Shown: positions 7,963-18,064, numbered from the stretch's first letter. The stretch is DNA of 64,000 nucleotides from Larkinella rosea (GCF_003858635.1 NZ_RQJO01000008.1:682001-746000), one strand, 5' to 3'. Numbers and translations are program-made. The notes: generated by a model from the sequence alone, not told the origin.

Positions 7963-10446
7963 TTAGAACGAAATCGTATAGCTGAACGAAGGAACCACCG
8001 GAAACAGCGAATATTTGTATAGGACACTTTTGGAGTGTTTGCCAACGCCCTGATCTTTCCCTTCCAGCGAATAATAAAAGAGATTTCGGCGGTTGTAAAC
8101 GTTGTAAACGCCAACTTCCCAGGTCCGCGCAAACCGCTTTCGCTGCTTTTGAAACCGAAAGCCGACATCCAGCCGGTGATAGGCTTCGGTCCGGAAACTA
8201 TTCCGCCCACCGTATTCTTTGACATTGGGCGCGGTACCAAACAGTTGTTGCGCGGCATTGCCGGAATTTACGGCGGAAGTCGGGCGGTTTTCGTAACCGG
8301 AAAACCGGGAGATCGGCAGCGTGAGGGCCTGCCCGGTGCCATACACCCAGGTCCAGGAAAACGTAACGCCCGGTTTTAGCTCGTACATTCCAACAATCGA
8401 CGCGTCGTGCCGCCGGTCGTAGCGCGGGTGGAATTTCAATCCACCGTTCAGGCCCGGAAACTGCGACCAGGCCCAGGAAAGGGTGTAGCCCAGCCAGCCC
8501 GAAAGCCGACCGGTTTTTTTCTGGATCAGAAATTCTCCGCCGTACGACCAGCCGCGCCCGGACGTAATGTTGTTTTCCCAGGGTTTGTCGTCGGCCGGTT
8601 GCACGGATGCTTCCTGCAAAAAACTGGCGCCTTCGACGTAACTGAGGCTGTTACTAAGGATTTTATAGTACCCTTCCAGCGTAACGGCCAGATTTCGGCC
8701 GGGGCGATCGGCCTGAATAAAGTCTTTGGCCAGCCCAACGGCAACCTGCCGGGCCTGCTGCGGGCGAAGCCGGTTGGTGGTCGGAATCCAGAGGTCGGCG
8801 GGCAAACCGGTGCCGTTGTTCGACAGCAGATGTGTAAACTGATTCATCAGCGCATACGACGCCTTGACCGAAAAAGACGGTTTTACCTGGTAGGCCACCG
8901 ATAGCCGGGGCTCGGGGCGCAGATACTGAATGGGTCGCCCGGCGCGGGACGATGTGCCTTCCGGCTGGCCGATCGGTTTTCCGGTTTGGGGTAACAAACC
9001 GGTTTGAATCAGTAGAAAATGGCTGAGCCGAAAACCGGCGTTTACGTTCCAGCGGGCGGCTGGTCGCCAGGTATCTTCGGCGTATAAACCGGATTCCAGG
9101 GCGTCGATGAACAGGCGGGGGGCCGTGGGATCGACATCGCCCGTGGTCACAACGGCACCGGGTGTAAACCGGTGTTGCGTTGCCTGAAAGCCGAAGCGGA
9201 ATTGGTGATGGGCCGGGAAATAATCGACCGCGTATTTCAGCGAAAGATCCCGAATGCCGGACCGGTAGCGCAACGCATACCGCAGGCTGCTTGTGTCGCG
9301 GAGGCCGACGCCTTCGTTGGCGACATTCAGGTGGTACTGGTTGTAAATGAACGATAGATTGGTAAACGCCCGTTCGGTAATCAGGTGGTTCCAGCGAAAG
9401 GTAGCGGTTGCGTTGCGCCAATTCAAATTGCCCTGCAATGGGCTGCTCCCCGACTTCTGGCGATTGACAAACGCATCCCGACTCGCAAAACCGCTCAGGA
9501 AAAACCGGTCTTTTCGGCCCAGCGGAATAGCCAGCCGGGCATTCAGATCGTAAAAATAGGTGTTGCTCTGGGTGGATTCCGGCGTTGAAGCGGCAAACGG
9601 GCGGGTGACGAGATCGATATACGTTCGGCGTCCCGCAATCAGAAAAGAGGCCGGATGGTTCGAAGTGCGTTTTTTACCGAGCGGCCCTTCCAGCATCAGT
9701 CGCGACGAAACCAGTCCGAGACTGGCTTCTCCGGTCCGTTTTTCCGAATTTCCTTCTTTCGTATTGACCTCGATCACCGACGAAAGCCGTCCGCCAAACC
9801 GCGCCGGAAAACCGCCCTTGGTCAATTCGACATTCCGGACGACACCGCCATTGAAGGCCGAAAAAAAGCCCAGCAAATGCCCGGAATTGTAGATAACGGC
9901 TTCATCGAGCAAAATCAGATTCTGATCGGGGCCACCCCCGCGCACGTAAATGCCGGTGTTTCCCTCCGAACCTTTCTGAACACCCGGCAACAGTTGCAAA
10001 ACCCGCAAAACGTCTTTTTCGCCCAATAAAGCCGGTATTTTTTCAAGTTGACTGGCCGAAATCTGATGCTGACTCATCTGCGGAACCTCACTGACCGATC
10101 GATCGGCCGAAGCGGAACGGACGGTTAATTCGCGCAGGAGTTGACCAACGGATAAAAAGACCCGGAGGTGCTGCGGGGTGCGGAAAGAAACGGTTTGCCG
10201 GAACGGCTGGTAGCCTACGAACGAAAAAACCAGCGTCAGACTGTCCTGAGCGGGCAGGGTTAACGTGAAAAAACCGCTCGGGTCGGTGACGGTTCCGTAG
10301 CTTCGATCGGGCGTATAGACGTTCACGCCACCGAGGGCTTTGCCGGGGCCTTCTTCATAAACGAAACCGCTGACGGTATGGCGGATCTGCCCCGGACTGC
10401 TGAAGCCGCAAAACAGAAGGCACAGCACCGCAAACAGCCGTTTCAT
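7963..10446 (-). CDS. TonB-dependent receptor with carboxypeptidase-like N-domain (copy 2)
   Basis: Outer-membrane TonB-dependent transporter, 827 residues, with the same domain order as copies 1 and 3: signal peptide, CarboxypepD_reg-like domain (VSGFVYEEGPGKALGGVNVY), plug with LQLLPGVQKGSEGNTGIYVRGGG, and a barrel ending FSYTISF. It is the most diverged of the three and carries a barrel-loop insertion near residues 495-515 (PQTGKPIGQPEGTSSRAG), suggesting a different ligand. It forms an operon with DUF4249 copy 2. Its upstream region lacks the element seen before copies 1 and 3. Confidence 0.93.
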   Translation of the reverse strand: MKRLFAVLCLLFCGFSSPGQIRHTVSGFVYEEGPGKALGGVNVYTPDRSYGTVTDPSGFFTLTLPAQDSLTLVFSFVGYQPFRQTVSFRTPQHLRVFLSVGQLLRELTVRSASADRSVSEVPQMSQHQISASQLEKIPALLGEKDVLRVLQLLPGVQKGSEGNTGIYVRGGGPDQNLILLDEAVIYNSGHLLGFFSAFNGGVVRNVELTKGGFPARFGGRLSSVIEVNTKEGNSEKRTGEASLGLVSSRLMLEGPLGKKRTSNHPASFLIAGRRTYIDLVTRPFAASTPESTQSNTYFYDLNARLAIPLGRKDRFFLSGFASRDAFVNRQKSGSSPLQGNLNWRNATATFRWNHLITERAFTNLSFIYNQYHLNVANEGVGLRDTSSLRYALRYRSGIRDLSLKYAVDYFPAHHQFRFGFQATQHRFTPGAVVTTGDVDPTAPRLFIDALESGLYAEDTWRPAARWNVNAGFRLSHFLLIQTGLLPQTGKPIGQPEGTSSRAGRPIQYLRPEPRLSVAYQVKPSFSVKASYALMNQFTHLLSNNGTGLPADLWIPTTNRLRPQQARQVAVGLAKDFIQADRPGRNLAVTLEGYYKILSNSLSYVEGASFLQEASVQPADDKPWENNITSGRGWSYGGEFLIQKKTGRLSGWLGYTLSWAWSQFPGLNGGLKFHPRYDRRHDASIVGMYELKPGVTFSWTWVYGTGQALTLPISRFSGYENRPTSAVNSGNAAQQLFGTAPNVKEYGGRNSFRTEAYHRLDVGFRFQKQRKRFARTWEVGVYNVYNRRNLFYYSLEGKDQGVGKHSKSVLYKYSLFPVVPSFSYTISF

Positions 10447-10751
10447 TCGCTAAAAGAGAGATGGTAAATGAGTTACCCAAGATACGATTAATCAGCATTT
10501 ATTCACTCGTTCTGCCAGTTCCGTTTGCGAAATAAGCCGTTGATGTCCGGGCGGTTTTCAGGAGCGGAGGTCCGGTTTGGTCGCCATGGTTTTTCTACCT
10601 TGTACAGATAAGCAGACGAGTCTGCTTCTGAGCCCGGCACAGGTTCGCGTTGAATTCGTACTTTATAACGGATTTTACCGCAAAGCCGCCGAACAGAAAA
10701 CAGATCGCCATCGAACTTACGTCTGTTCATTCGCCGACGTGCCGTGCATTA
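10447..10751. other. Intergenic region upstream of receptor copy 2
   Basis: About 305 bases between the efflux operon end and the receptor start. On the minus strand TATCTTGG near 10472-10479 is one mismatch from the TAnnTTTG -7 box and could serve the receptor. A perfect palindrome lies at 10610-10627. A 75-codon minus frame at 10503-10730 has no recognisable features and I do not call it. Confidence 0.5.
10610..10627. promoter_or_regulatory. Candidate operator palindrome
   Basis: AAGCAGAC-GA-GTCTGCTT is a perfect palindrome with a two-base centre. The core AGACGAGTCT resembles the short symmetric operators bound by TetR-type dimers. It sits about 165 bases upstream of receptor copy 2. No regulator gene is adjacent, so this is a pattern only. 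Confidence 0.3.
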
Positions 10752-11885
10752 TTACCCTTTCACCTCCTGTATGTGAACAGAGGCCCCGTCGGCCATTTCC
10801 TCGCTGGCGGTTTTCAAAATCACTTCCCCCGGTTTCAGGTCGCCAAACACCTGCGTCTGCCCGGCGGCATCGTCGCCCTTCTGAACGGTGGTTCGCACGG
10901 CTTTTCCGTTGACCACTTTTATGACAAATGTGCGATCCATTGTGCTGATCACGGCCGACTTGGGCACGTACATGCTCCCTTCGCCCGAAGAACTGACCGG
11001 CAGCCGGGCCGAGGCAAACATCCCCGGTTTGAGCTTGCCGCCCTTGTTCTGGAAATCAATTTCCACCAACTCGGAACGGGTTTCGGGCCGTACGCTGTTG
11101 GCAACGCGGCTGATGCGCCCGGTAAAGGTTTGATTGGGAAAACTCCGCACGGCGAATTGCACCGGATTTCCGCGCCGGATATCGCCCAGGTACGCTTCCG
11201 GAACCGCAATGCGGAGCCGCAGCCGGTCGAGTTGCTTGATTTTCAGGATGGGAACGCCGTTTTGTCCGCCCGGCCCCACAAACGCGCCGGGTGACAGCCG
11301 CCGGTCGGTAATAACGCCCGAAAACGGAGCGGTTATTTTCAGGTAGCTCACCAGTTGCTGCACCGAGCTGTAGTGAGCGTTGGCCGCAACCACCGCCAGA
11401 CTGTCCGAAACCGCTTTGGTCCGGGCGGCATCCAGATCCACCGGCGAAATGGCGCCGAGGGTTTTGCTCGTCCGCAACACCCGCTGGTAGGTGCCTTTGC
11501 TGGCGCCGTAAACGGCTTCGGCGGCTTTGACTTTCGAATACGCTTCGGTGAGGTTGGCCGTCAGTTCCGGCGCTTCCAGTTCGGCCAGCACCTGTCCCTG
11601 ACTGACCCGATCGCCAATGTCGGCGTGGAGCGCTTTGACGTAACTGCTGACGCGCGGATAGAGGTCGGTTTCGTAATAACTTTCCAGTTCGCCCGGCAGG
11701 TTGAGCTCCCGCGTGGGTTGGGACGCCGTGAGTCGGACGGCTTCGTAGCGAATTTCTTCATCGAGCGGAACCTCCGCCATTCGGTTGTTTTCCGCCGATG
11801 AATCGCCACAACTGTTCAAAAATAAACCGGAGCCCGCTAACAGCAGCAGGCTTACATAAGGTCGGATATGCGCAGGAAATAACAT
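10752..11885 (-). CDS. RND efflux membrane-fusion (periplasmic adaptor) lipoprotein
   Basis: Periplasmic adaptor linking the RND pump to the outer-membrane channel, 377 residues. Lipoprotein signal ends SGLFLNSC (mature CGDSSAENN). The order is a lipoyl half (DLYPRVSSYVKALHADIGD), an alpha-hairpin at about 100-160, a second lipoyl half (ITAPFSGVITDRRLSPGAFV), a beta-barrel domain (FTGRISRVANSVRPETRSEL) and a membrane-proximal domain. It is the last gene of the minus-strand efflux operon, 21 bases after the permease stop. The usual order places the adaptor first, so this arrangement is inverted. Confidence 0.93.
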   Translation of the reverse strand: MLFPAHIRPYVSLLLLAGSGLFLNSCGDSSAENNRMAEVPLDEEIRYEAVRLTASQPTRELNLPGELESYYETDLYPRVSSYVKALHADIGDRVSQGQVLAELEAPELTANLTEAYSKVKAAEAVYGASKGTYQRVLRTSKTLGAISPVDLDAARTKAVSDSLAVVAANAHYSSVQQLVSYLKITAPFSGVITDRRLSPGAFVGPGGQNGVPILKIKQLDRLRLRIAVPEAYLGDIRRGNPVQFAVRSFPNQTFTGRISRVANSVRPETRSELVEIDFQNKGGKLKPGMFASARLPVSSSGEGSMYVPKSAVISTMDRTFVIKVVNGKAVRTTVQKGDDAAGQTQVFGDLKPGEVILKTASEEMADGASVHIQEVKG

Positions 11886-11906
11886 GGTTTTGATCGTTTC
11901 AAGGCG

Positions 11907-14900
11907 TTAAACAGTTTCAAGAACGGCAGTTTCGGAGCGGTTTCCATCGAAAACCGTGCTGTCCGGATCGTCGGGATCGAGCGAGGGCGAATCGAAGTGG
12001 GTGCGACGCTGCACACTCGCAAAAACCACCGGCAGAATCAGCAGGGCGGCAATCGTGGAAAACAGCAGACCGCCGATGACGGCCCGGCCCAGCGGGGCGG
12101 TTTGCTCCCCGGATTCGCCGAGGCCGCTGGCCATCGGAATCATCCCGGCAATCATGGCAAGCGCCGTCATCAGAATGGGCCGTAAGCGGGCCGCCCCGGC
12201 CACCCGCGCTGCTGCTTTGGCGTCGCGGTACCGGATTCGCAGCGATTCGGCGTTGGTCACCAGCAGCAGGGCGTTGGCCACCGAAACCCCGACCGACATA
12301 ATGATTCCCATGTACGATTGCAGATTCAACGTCTGTCCGGTTGTCAGCAAAAGCGTCAGGGAACCCGCCAGCACCGCGGGTACGCTTACCAACACAACGG
12401 CCGCGACTTTAAACGACTGGTAATTAGCCGCCAGCAGCAGAAAGATTACGACGATGGCCAGTCCCAAACCGAATTGCAGGCTACTTAGCGTTTCCTGAAG
12501 CAGTTGGGCCAGTCCGCGCAGTTCGACCACCGAACCCTTCGGCGGTTCGCCAGCCGCCTTGATTGCCGCCTGCACATCCCGCGTGGCCGTGCCCAAATCC
12601 GTGTTGTTGACATTGGCCGAAACGGTAATGATGCGCCGGGGACCAATCCGGTCGTATTGCCCCGGCACGTTGGTGGGCCGGATGGTGGCAACGTCGCCCA
12701 GCGTGGGGCGGAGCTGGCCTTTCACGAGCGGAATGCTCTGAATATCCGCCACCGACTTCATATGTTCCTGTTCCAGCTCAATCTGAACCTGGTAGGCAAA
12801 CCCTTTTGACTGATCGAGCCAGAGGTTTTTGGCCGTAAACCGGCTCGACGAAGTGGCGGCCACCAGCGATTTCGCAATTTCGTCGGTACTCAGGCCCAGT
12901 TGTGCGGCCCGCTCCCGATCCACCTGAATCTGAACCGTCGGGTAACTCAGGGGCTGGTTGATGCGCCGATCCCGCAGGTACGGTATTTCCCGCAGCCGCG
13001 CCAGCAGCCGGTTGGCGTAGTGTTGCCCTTCCTTCAGGTCTTTACCGCCCACCAGAATTTCGATCGGCGTCTGCGCACCCTGGCTCATGATCTTGTCGGT
13101 CAGGTCGATGGGTTCGAACGAAAGCCGGACGTTGGGTAGCTTCTGCCGGACGCGCCGACGGATTTGCTCCTTCAGGGCGTCGAGCGACCGAACCTCGTAT
13201 GCGTCGGAAAGGTTCACCTGCAAAACCGCTTCGTGCGGTCCCGAATTGAATACGTACAGGGCGCTGGTTCCGTAGCTGGAGGGCGTCATGCCCACAAAGG
13301 CCGACGAAATGGCGATATTCTTGTTGCCGACAATGTCGCCAATTTGTTGAATCACCTGTTTGGTCAGCTCTTCCGTTCGTTCGATGCGCAACCCCTGTGG
13401 CCCCACAATCCGGACCTGAAACTGGCGGGCGTGGTTCTGCCGGGGCATCATATCCTGCCCGATCTGCGTAAAACCGACACCAATCAAAACCGCACACAGC
13501 AGGCCGTATACCGTTATCACCAGCACCCGCCGACCCATCAGGCCGTCCAGCAACCGGAGGTAGCCGAGCTTGAATCGCTCAAAACCGCTTACTTTGGTGG
13601 GATGGCGGTTTTCGTACCGTTCCTGCTGCGTTTCCTGCCCGTTTGTTAAATCGGGTAAAATGCTCAGGTCGTGCGGGGCGGCATGGACGTGGTTTTTCAG
13701 CCACCAGTTCGAGACAACCGGCACGAAGGTTTGCGACAGGATGTACGACACGATGATGGTAAAACCGACCGACAGCGACAGGGGCAGAAACATGCCCCGG
13801 GGCACGCCATTCATCAGGAATGCAGGCGCAAAAACCGCCAGAATACACAAGGTGATCAGGAGCAGCGGAAACGCCACTTCCTGGCAGGCATCCAGAATGG
13901 CCCGGGCTTTGGGTTTGCCCATTTCCAGGTGCTGGTGAATGTTTTCGATCACGACGGTGGCCTGATCGACCAGAATCCCGATGGCCAGCGCCAGCCCCGA
14001 CAGCGTCATGATGTTGATCGTCTGGCCGGTGAGATTCAGCAGCAGAATGGCCGCCAGGATGGAAACCGGGATGGTGAGAATCACGATCAGCGAACTCCGC
14101 CAGTCGCCCAGAAACAATAGCACCATCAAACCGGTCAAAACCGCCCCTAAACCGCCCTCAACGGCCAGGCTGTGCACGGCCTGCGTCACGTACCTGGACT
14201 GGTCAAACTCGTACGTAAGCTGCACATCGTCCGGTAGCAGCGCTTTCATTTCGGAGAGTCGGGCCTTTAGGGCGTTCACGACGCTCATCGTCGACGCGTC
14301 GGCGGTTTTGGTCACCGGAATATACACCGACCGCTTGCCGTTGACCAGCGCGTACCCCACCGGCACGTCGGTGGCATCTTCCACCGTGGCCACATCGCGC
14401 AGAAAAACCGTCGGGCCGACGCCCTTGCGGAGCGGCACGTTCATGAACTCATCGACTTTGTCGAGGACGGTATTGCTGGGAGTCATCACCGTGTAATCGC
14501 CAATCCGGACACTTCCGGCGGGCGAAATCTGGTTGTTTTTCACCACTGCCTGAACGATTTCGTCGGGTGTCAGTTCGTAACTCCGCATGCGTTCGGGGGA
14601 TACGCGCACCACCACGGTTCGTTCGTTTCCGCCGAAGGGCGGGGGAGCCGACGCGCCCGGAATCTGGGAGAATAAGGGACGGATGCGGGTCGAAGCCAGG
14701 TCCTGCATTTCGCCCAGCGACGCCCGGCGGCTGCTGAACACCAACTGTCCGACCGGCAAACTCGACGCATCGAAGCGTACCACCGTCGGCGGCACGGTGC
14801 CCGGCGGCAGGTAATTCATGACCCGACTGACCTGATTGGCCACCTCACCGGAAACCTGCGCCATGTTCACGTCTTCGTAAAACGTGCACTTGACCAGACA

Positions 14901-15158
14901 AAGCCCCTGAATATTCTTGACCTCCACGGCCTTGATCCCCGAAACATAGAGTAACTGGTTCTGGTAGCGGGTAGCAATAAATCCTTCCATTTGGGCGGGT
15001 GTCATCCCGCCGTAAGGCTGGGCAATGTAAATGGTCGGCAGATTCAGGGCGGGAAAAATATCGACCGGTATTTTCAGTAAAGCCAGGATCGCAAAGACCA
15101 CGACGCCCACGATCGCGACGATGACTGTAATGGGTTTGGCTAAGGCAGTTTTCAGCAT
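11907..15158 (-). CDS. RND efflux permease
   Basis: Inner-membrane pump subunit of the AcrB/CusA superfamily, 1083 residues from the ATG at 15158 (MLKTALAKPITVIV). The frame is open a little further upstream but into the preceding gene. It has the expected twelve helices and two large periplasmic loops (PPGTVPPTVVRFDASSLPVG in the first). Helix 4 reads AIGILVDQATVVIEN: the first Asp of the AcrB D407/D408 pair is kept, the second is Gln. Helix 10 reads VGVSVANALLLV, with Ala where AcrB has Lys940. So the canonical relay is incomplete. The substrate is unknown; the adjacent two-component system suggests envelope-stress or metal induction. Confidence 0.93.
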   Translation of the reverse strand: MLKTALAKPITVIVAIVGVVVFAILALLKIPVDIFPALNLPTIYIAQPYGGMTPAQMEGFIATRYQNQLLYVSGIKAVEVKNIQGLCLVKCTFYEDVNMAQVSGEVANQVSRVMNYLPPGTVPPTVVRFDASSLPVGQLVFSSRRASLGEMQDLASTRIRPLFSQIPGASAPPPFGGNERTVVVRVSPERMRSYELTPDEIVQAVVKNNQISPAGSVRIGDYTVMTPSNTVLDKVDEFMNVPLRKGVGPTVFLRDVATVEDATDVPVGYALVNGKRSVYIPVTKTADASTMSVVNALKARLSEMKALLPDDVQLTYEFDQSRYVTQAVHSLAVEGGLGAVLTGLMVLLFLGDWRSSLIVILTIPVSILAAILLLNLTGQTINIMTLSGLALAIGILVDQATVVIENIHQHLEMGKPKARAILDACQEVAFPLLLITLCILAVFAPAFLMNGVPRGMFLPLSLSVGFTIIVSYILSQTFVPVVSNWWLKNHVHAAPHDLSILPDLTNGQETQQERYENRHPTKVSGFERFKLGYLRLLDGLMGRRVLVITVYGLLCAVLIGVGFTQIGQDMMPRQNHARQFQVRIVGPQGLRIERTEELTKQVIQQIGDIVGNKNIAISSAFVGMTPSSYGTSALYVFNSGPHEAVLQVNLSDAYEVRSLDALKEQIRRRVRQKLPNVRLSFEPIDLTDKIMSQGAQTPIEILVGGKDLKEGQHYANRLLARLREIPYLRDRRINQPLSYPTVQIQVDRERAAQLGLSTDEIAKSLVAATSSSRFTAKNLWLDQSKGFAYQVQIELEQEHMKSVADIQSIPLVKGQLRPTLGDVATIRPTNVPGQYDRIGPRRIITVSANVNNTDLGTATRDVQAAIKAAGEPPKGSVVELRGLAQLLQETLSSLQFGLGLAIVVIFLLLAANYQSFKVAAVVLVSVPAVLAGSLTLLLTTGQTLNLQSYMGIIMSVGVSVANALLLVTNAESLRIRYRDAKAAARVAGAARLRPILMTALAMIAGMIPMASGLGESGEQTAPLGRAVIGGLLFSTIAALLILPVVFASVQRRTHFDSPSLDPDDPDSTVFDGNRSETAVLETV

Positions 15159-15168
15159 AGCGATGAGG

Positions 15169-16590
15169 TTAGCGGGGCAGTTGTTGTAAAAAAGAATCCA
15201 GATCACCGGCGGTGGCCGCCCGCAGCAGCAGCGCCCGCCAGACGCTGTTGGTGGTCAGGGCCTGATCCACTTCGGCGCGGTTGAGCAGTGCGGTGGCCTG
15301 GGTCAGCGTCAGAATGTTGTCCAGACCGGATTCGTAGCGAGCCTGCGCCTGTCCGTAAGCCTGCCGGGCGGCATCCAGTTGCAGGGGAGCCTGCTGGGCG
15401 CGGAGCCCGGCCAGTTCCAGTTGCAGTCTTGCATTCTGATCGGCGGTTTTGAGCGCCAGCGCTTGCTGGTTGTAATTCTGCTGGAAGGCGTTAATCCGTT
15501 CGCGTTGCGCGTTCAGGGCGTATCTGGTGCGGAACAAATCGGTGGGTCGCCAGATGGCCGTGACGCCCACGATGTAATTAAAAGACCGCAATGGCAAACC
15601 GGCGCCCAGCGAAGGATCAATCCGGAACGTTCCGTCGGCTTCGGGACTCTTGCCGATGCCCGATCCCCGGCCCTGCAACGAACCAAGGAGCGAAACCGAC
15701 GGTAAGGCAGTGGTTTTCAGCCAGTTGACGTTGGCCTGACTGAGTTCCAGTCCTTTCTGGAAAACCCGGAGCTGGGGGTGAAGGCTGCTGGAAGCGGCCG
15801 GGGCCGACAGCAGCGGCAATCGGTCGTAGAAAACCACGGAATCCAGCTCGACGGCCGGGTTGGGCTGCCCCACCAGTTCGGTTAACCGCAGCACCTGTTG
15901 CTGGGCAATCTGCTGACTTTCCAGTACCTGCAAGCGGGCGCGGGCGACTTCCGTATTGGACACGGCGCTGTCGATCCCGGGTCGTAAACCGCCTTCGGTG
16001 CTGGCCCGAATGATCGTTTGCAGCGCCTGCGCCCGCTCCAGATTGACGGTTTGCAGCGCCACGGCTTTCCGGGCATTCAGCGCCAGCAGGTAAGCATCGC
16101 AAACCCGCACCTGATGCGTAAATAATTCGCCTTCGTAATCGGCCTGCGCCTGTTCGATGGTTAGTTGGGCCTGCTGCCGCCGGGCCTGTCGACGTCCAAA
16201 CGTAACGGCTTCCCAGTCAACGACCATCGACGTGCCGCTGCTCCAGGCGGCTTTGCCATTGAAATCATCCGTTCGGACGCCGGAAATGGGCAGGAGTAAC
16301 CCACCGTTGGAAATGTAAGCCCCCCGCACCTGATTTGAAGTGGCATTGAGCAACTGAGCCTGCACCCCGGCCTGTGGCAGAAACGATTGCAGCAAACCCT
16401 GTTGATCGGCTTCGGCGGCCCGGATGGTCGCCAGTTTGCTGCGCAGACTCGGATAATTGGTCCGCGCTAGTTCCAGTGCCTGGATTAAGGTAAGTCGGTC
16501 GGGCGTTGGCGGCTGCGCCCAGCCCAGGCTCGCCCAGCAACTGATCCAGACTGGTAAAAGCCAGCGGTATTTTTTTATCTTGGTAAGCAT
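15169..16590 (-). CDS. TolC-family outer-membrane efflux channel
   Basis: Outer-membrane factor completing the tripartite pump, about 473 residues. I start at the ATG at 16590, giving the signal peptide MLTKIKKYRWLLPVWISCWA with cleavage near GWAQ. A TTG 27 bases upstream is possible. Two OEP repeats are visible: LTLIQALELARTNYPSLRSK at the start of the first, and coiled segments rich in Ala, Gln and Arg (ALKTADQNARLQLELAGLRAQ) in the second. It ends 10 bases before the permease start and begins 65 bases after the kinase stop. Confidence 0.92.
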   Translation of the reverse strand: MLTKIKKYRWLLPVWISCWASLGWAQPPTPDRLTLIQALELARTNYPSLRSKLATIRAAEADQQGLLQSFLPQAGVQAQLLNATSNQVRGAYISNGGLLLPISGVRTDDFNGKAAWSSGTSMVVDWEAVTFGRRQARRQQAQLTIEQAQADYEGELFTHQVRVCDAYLLALNARKAVALQTVNLERAQALQTIIRASTEGGLRPGIDSAVSNTEVARARLQVLESQQIAQQQVLRLTELVGQPNPAVELDSVVFYDRLPLLSAPAASSSLHPQLRVFQKGLELSQANVNWLKTTALPSVSLLGSLQGRGSGIGKSPEADGTFRIDPSLGAGLPLRSFNYIVGVTAIWRPTDLFRTRYALNAQRERINAFQQNYNQQALALKTADQNARLQLELAGLRAQQAPLQLDAARQAYGQAQARYESGLDNILTLTQATALLNRAEVDQALTTNSVWRALLLRAATAGDLDSFLQQLPR

Positions 16591-16655
16591 GCCATTCCGG
16601 ATTAGGGATATTGACAAACCTACCTGATCGAGATTAGAACGAAATTAGAGCCAAA

Positions 16656-18062
16656 TTAGATGACATTAGAACCCGGACCGATTGGCAGCGGCAGAATGAT
16701 CTCGGCAATGGTGCCACCGCCGGGGCGGTCGAGCAACCGCAACGTACCGTGATGGAGCACAATGATGCGCTGGGCCAGCGTCAGTCCGATGCCAAACCCT
16801 TCGATGGAAGCCACGTTTGTCCCCCGAACCAGCGGCAGAAAAATCTGATCTTCCTCGCCCGATTTAAGTCCAATGCCCTGATCCTCAATTCGGATGCGAA
16901 CCCGTTCTTCGGTGTCCATATCGACCGAGAGCGAAACCGGTTTTCCGGCCGAATACTTGACGGCATTGTCCAGCAGGTTCAACAGCGCGGTATGGAGCAG
17001 GTAGGCATTTCCGCTCAGGGTAATGGGGTTGGGTTGTTGCAGAATACCGTCGCTGACCTGAACCAGCAGGGTTTGCCCCGCCCGTTGCTGACCGAGCGTA
17101 TCGGCGGCATCGAGCACGATTTCCAGCAGTTCGAGCGGTTGACGGTCGATCCGGGCATCCACGTCGTCGATCCGGGCCAGCTGGAGCAAACCGTTCGACA
17201 GGGCGGTGAGTTTGTCGAGTTCACTGACGGCCTGCACCATCCCGCGCTTCAGGCTGTCGGTATCCGAATCGTAGGTCAGGGAGGTTTCCAGCCAGCCTTT
17301 AATGGTTGTCAGTGGCGTTCGCAGCTCGTGCGATGCCTGCGCAATGAACGACCGCTGATTTTCGACCAGCCGTTCCTGCCGTGTGAGTAAGTCGTTGAAA
17401 GCCTGCGCCATCACGCCGACTTCGTCCTTCGGATTGTCGGGCCGTAAGCGAAAATTCGGCCGTCCGGCTTCCGGAGCATTGATCTGGTTGATGAGGTGAA
17501 CCAGCGGTTTGAGCGCCTGCCGGGAAAACACGTATCCGGCCAGCAAAACCAGGACGATGGCAGCTGCATTGCCGAGAATGAACAAATCCCGCAGTTCTTG
17601 CTGCCGCTGGTACCCATCCTGATCGTACGCCGTTACGATGGCCACAAACTCACGCCCGTCGGGGGAAGGTGCCTGGCCCGGATAGGTGAGGGCGACGCCG
17701 TCTTTGGGATGCAGGTGGCCGGGACTTTCGTAACTAAACCGGACCAGCCGCTGGCGTCGAACCCGCTCCCGAAAAGCCCGGTCGGGCCGAAAATCATTGG
17801 TGCGCTGGCTGGCGTAAATCAGGCTGTCGGCCGGCGAATACACCCATTCGACCTGTTCGGGCATGGACGTAATCACATTCCCGGCCACGGTTCCCTGCAA
17901 CGTCAGGAGCTGTTCGGTCACCCGGGCCTTGCGCTCAAGCCGGTCTTCGATGGCCCGCTGGCGAAAACCGGTGTAGGTGCTGTAGACATACACCGAAAAC
18001 AGCAACAGGATAAACGCGACCAGCGACGCAAACCAGAGAATGATTTTGTGCTTGATCTGCAT
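16656..18062 (-). CDS. Sensor histidine kinase of the efflux operon
   Basis: Inner-membrane two-component sensor, 468 residues. A first helix at about 8-28 is followed by a periplasmic domain of about 125 residues, a second helix at about 155-178, HAMP, HisKA with SHELRTPLTTIKGWLE (phospho-His near residue 245), and HATPase_c with N-box LLNLLDNAVKYS, EDQGIGL and GFGIGLTLAQRI. The regulator stop lies 2 bases upstream of its start, so the pair is translationally coupled. Genes 3' of it encode the pump, which it probably controls (inference from co-transcription). Domain order and spacing resemble CusS/BaeS-like sensors. Confidence 0.94.
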   Translation of the reverse strand: MQIKHKIILWFASLVAFILLLFSVYVYSTYTGFRQRAIEDRLERKARVTEQLLTLQGTVAGNVITSMPEQVEWVYSPADSLIYASQRTNDFRPDRAFRERVRRQRLVRFSYESPGHLHPKDGVALTYPGQAPSPDGREFVAIVTAYDQDGYQRQQELRDLFILGNAAAIVLVLLAGYVFSRQALKPLVHLINQINAPEAGRPNFRLRPDNPKDEVGVMAQAFNDLLTRQERLVENQRSFIAQASHELRTPLTTIKGWLETSLTYDSDTDSLKRGMVQAVSELDKLTALSNGLLQLARIDDVDARIDRQPLELLEIVLDAADTLGQQRAGQTLLVQVSDGILQQPNPITLSGNAYLLHTALLNLLDNAVKYSAGKPVSLSVDMDTEERVRIRIEDQGIGLKSGEEDQIFLPLVRGTNVASIEGFGIGLTLAQRIIVLHHGTLRLLDRPGGGTIAEIILPLPIGPGSNVI

Positions 18063-18064
18063 GA

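Noticed and set aside
10503-10730. 75-codon minus-strand frame in the intergenic gap
   Set aside because: No signal, helix, domain or promoter supports it, and it covers the candidate operator palindrome.
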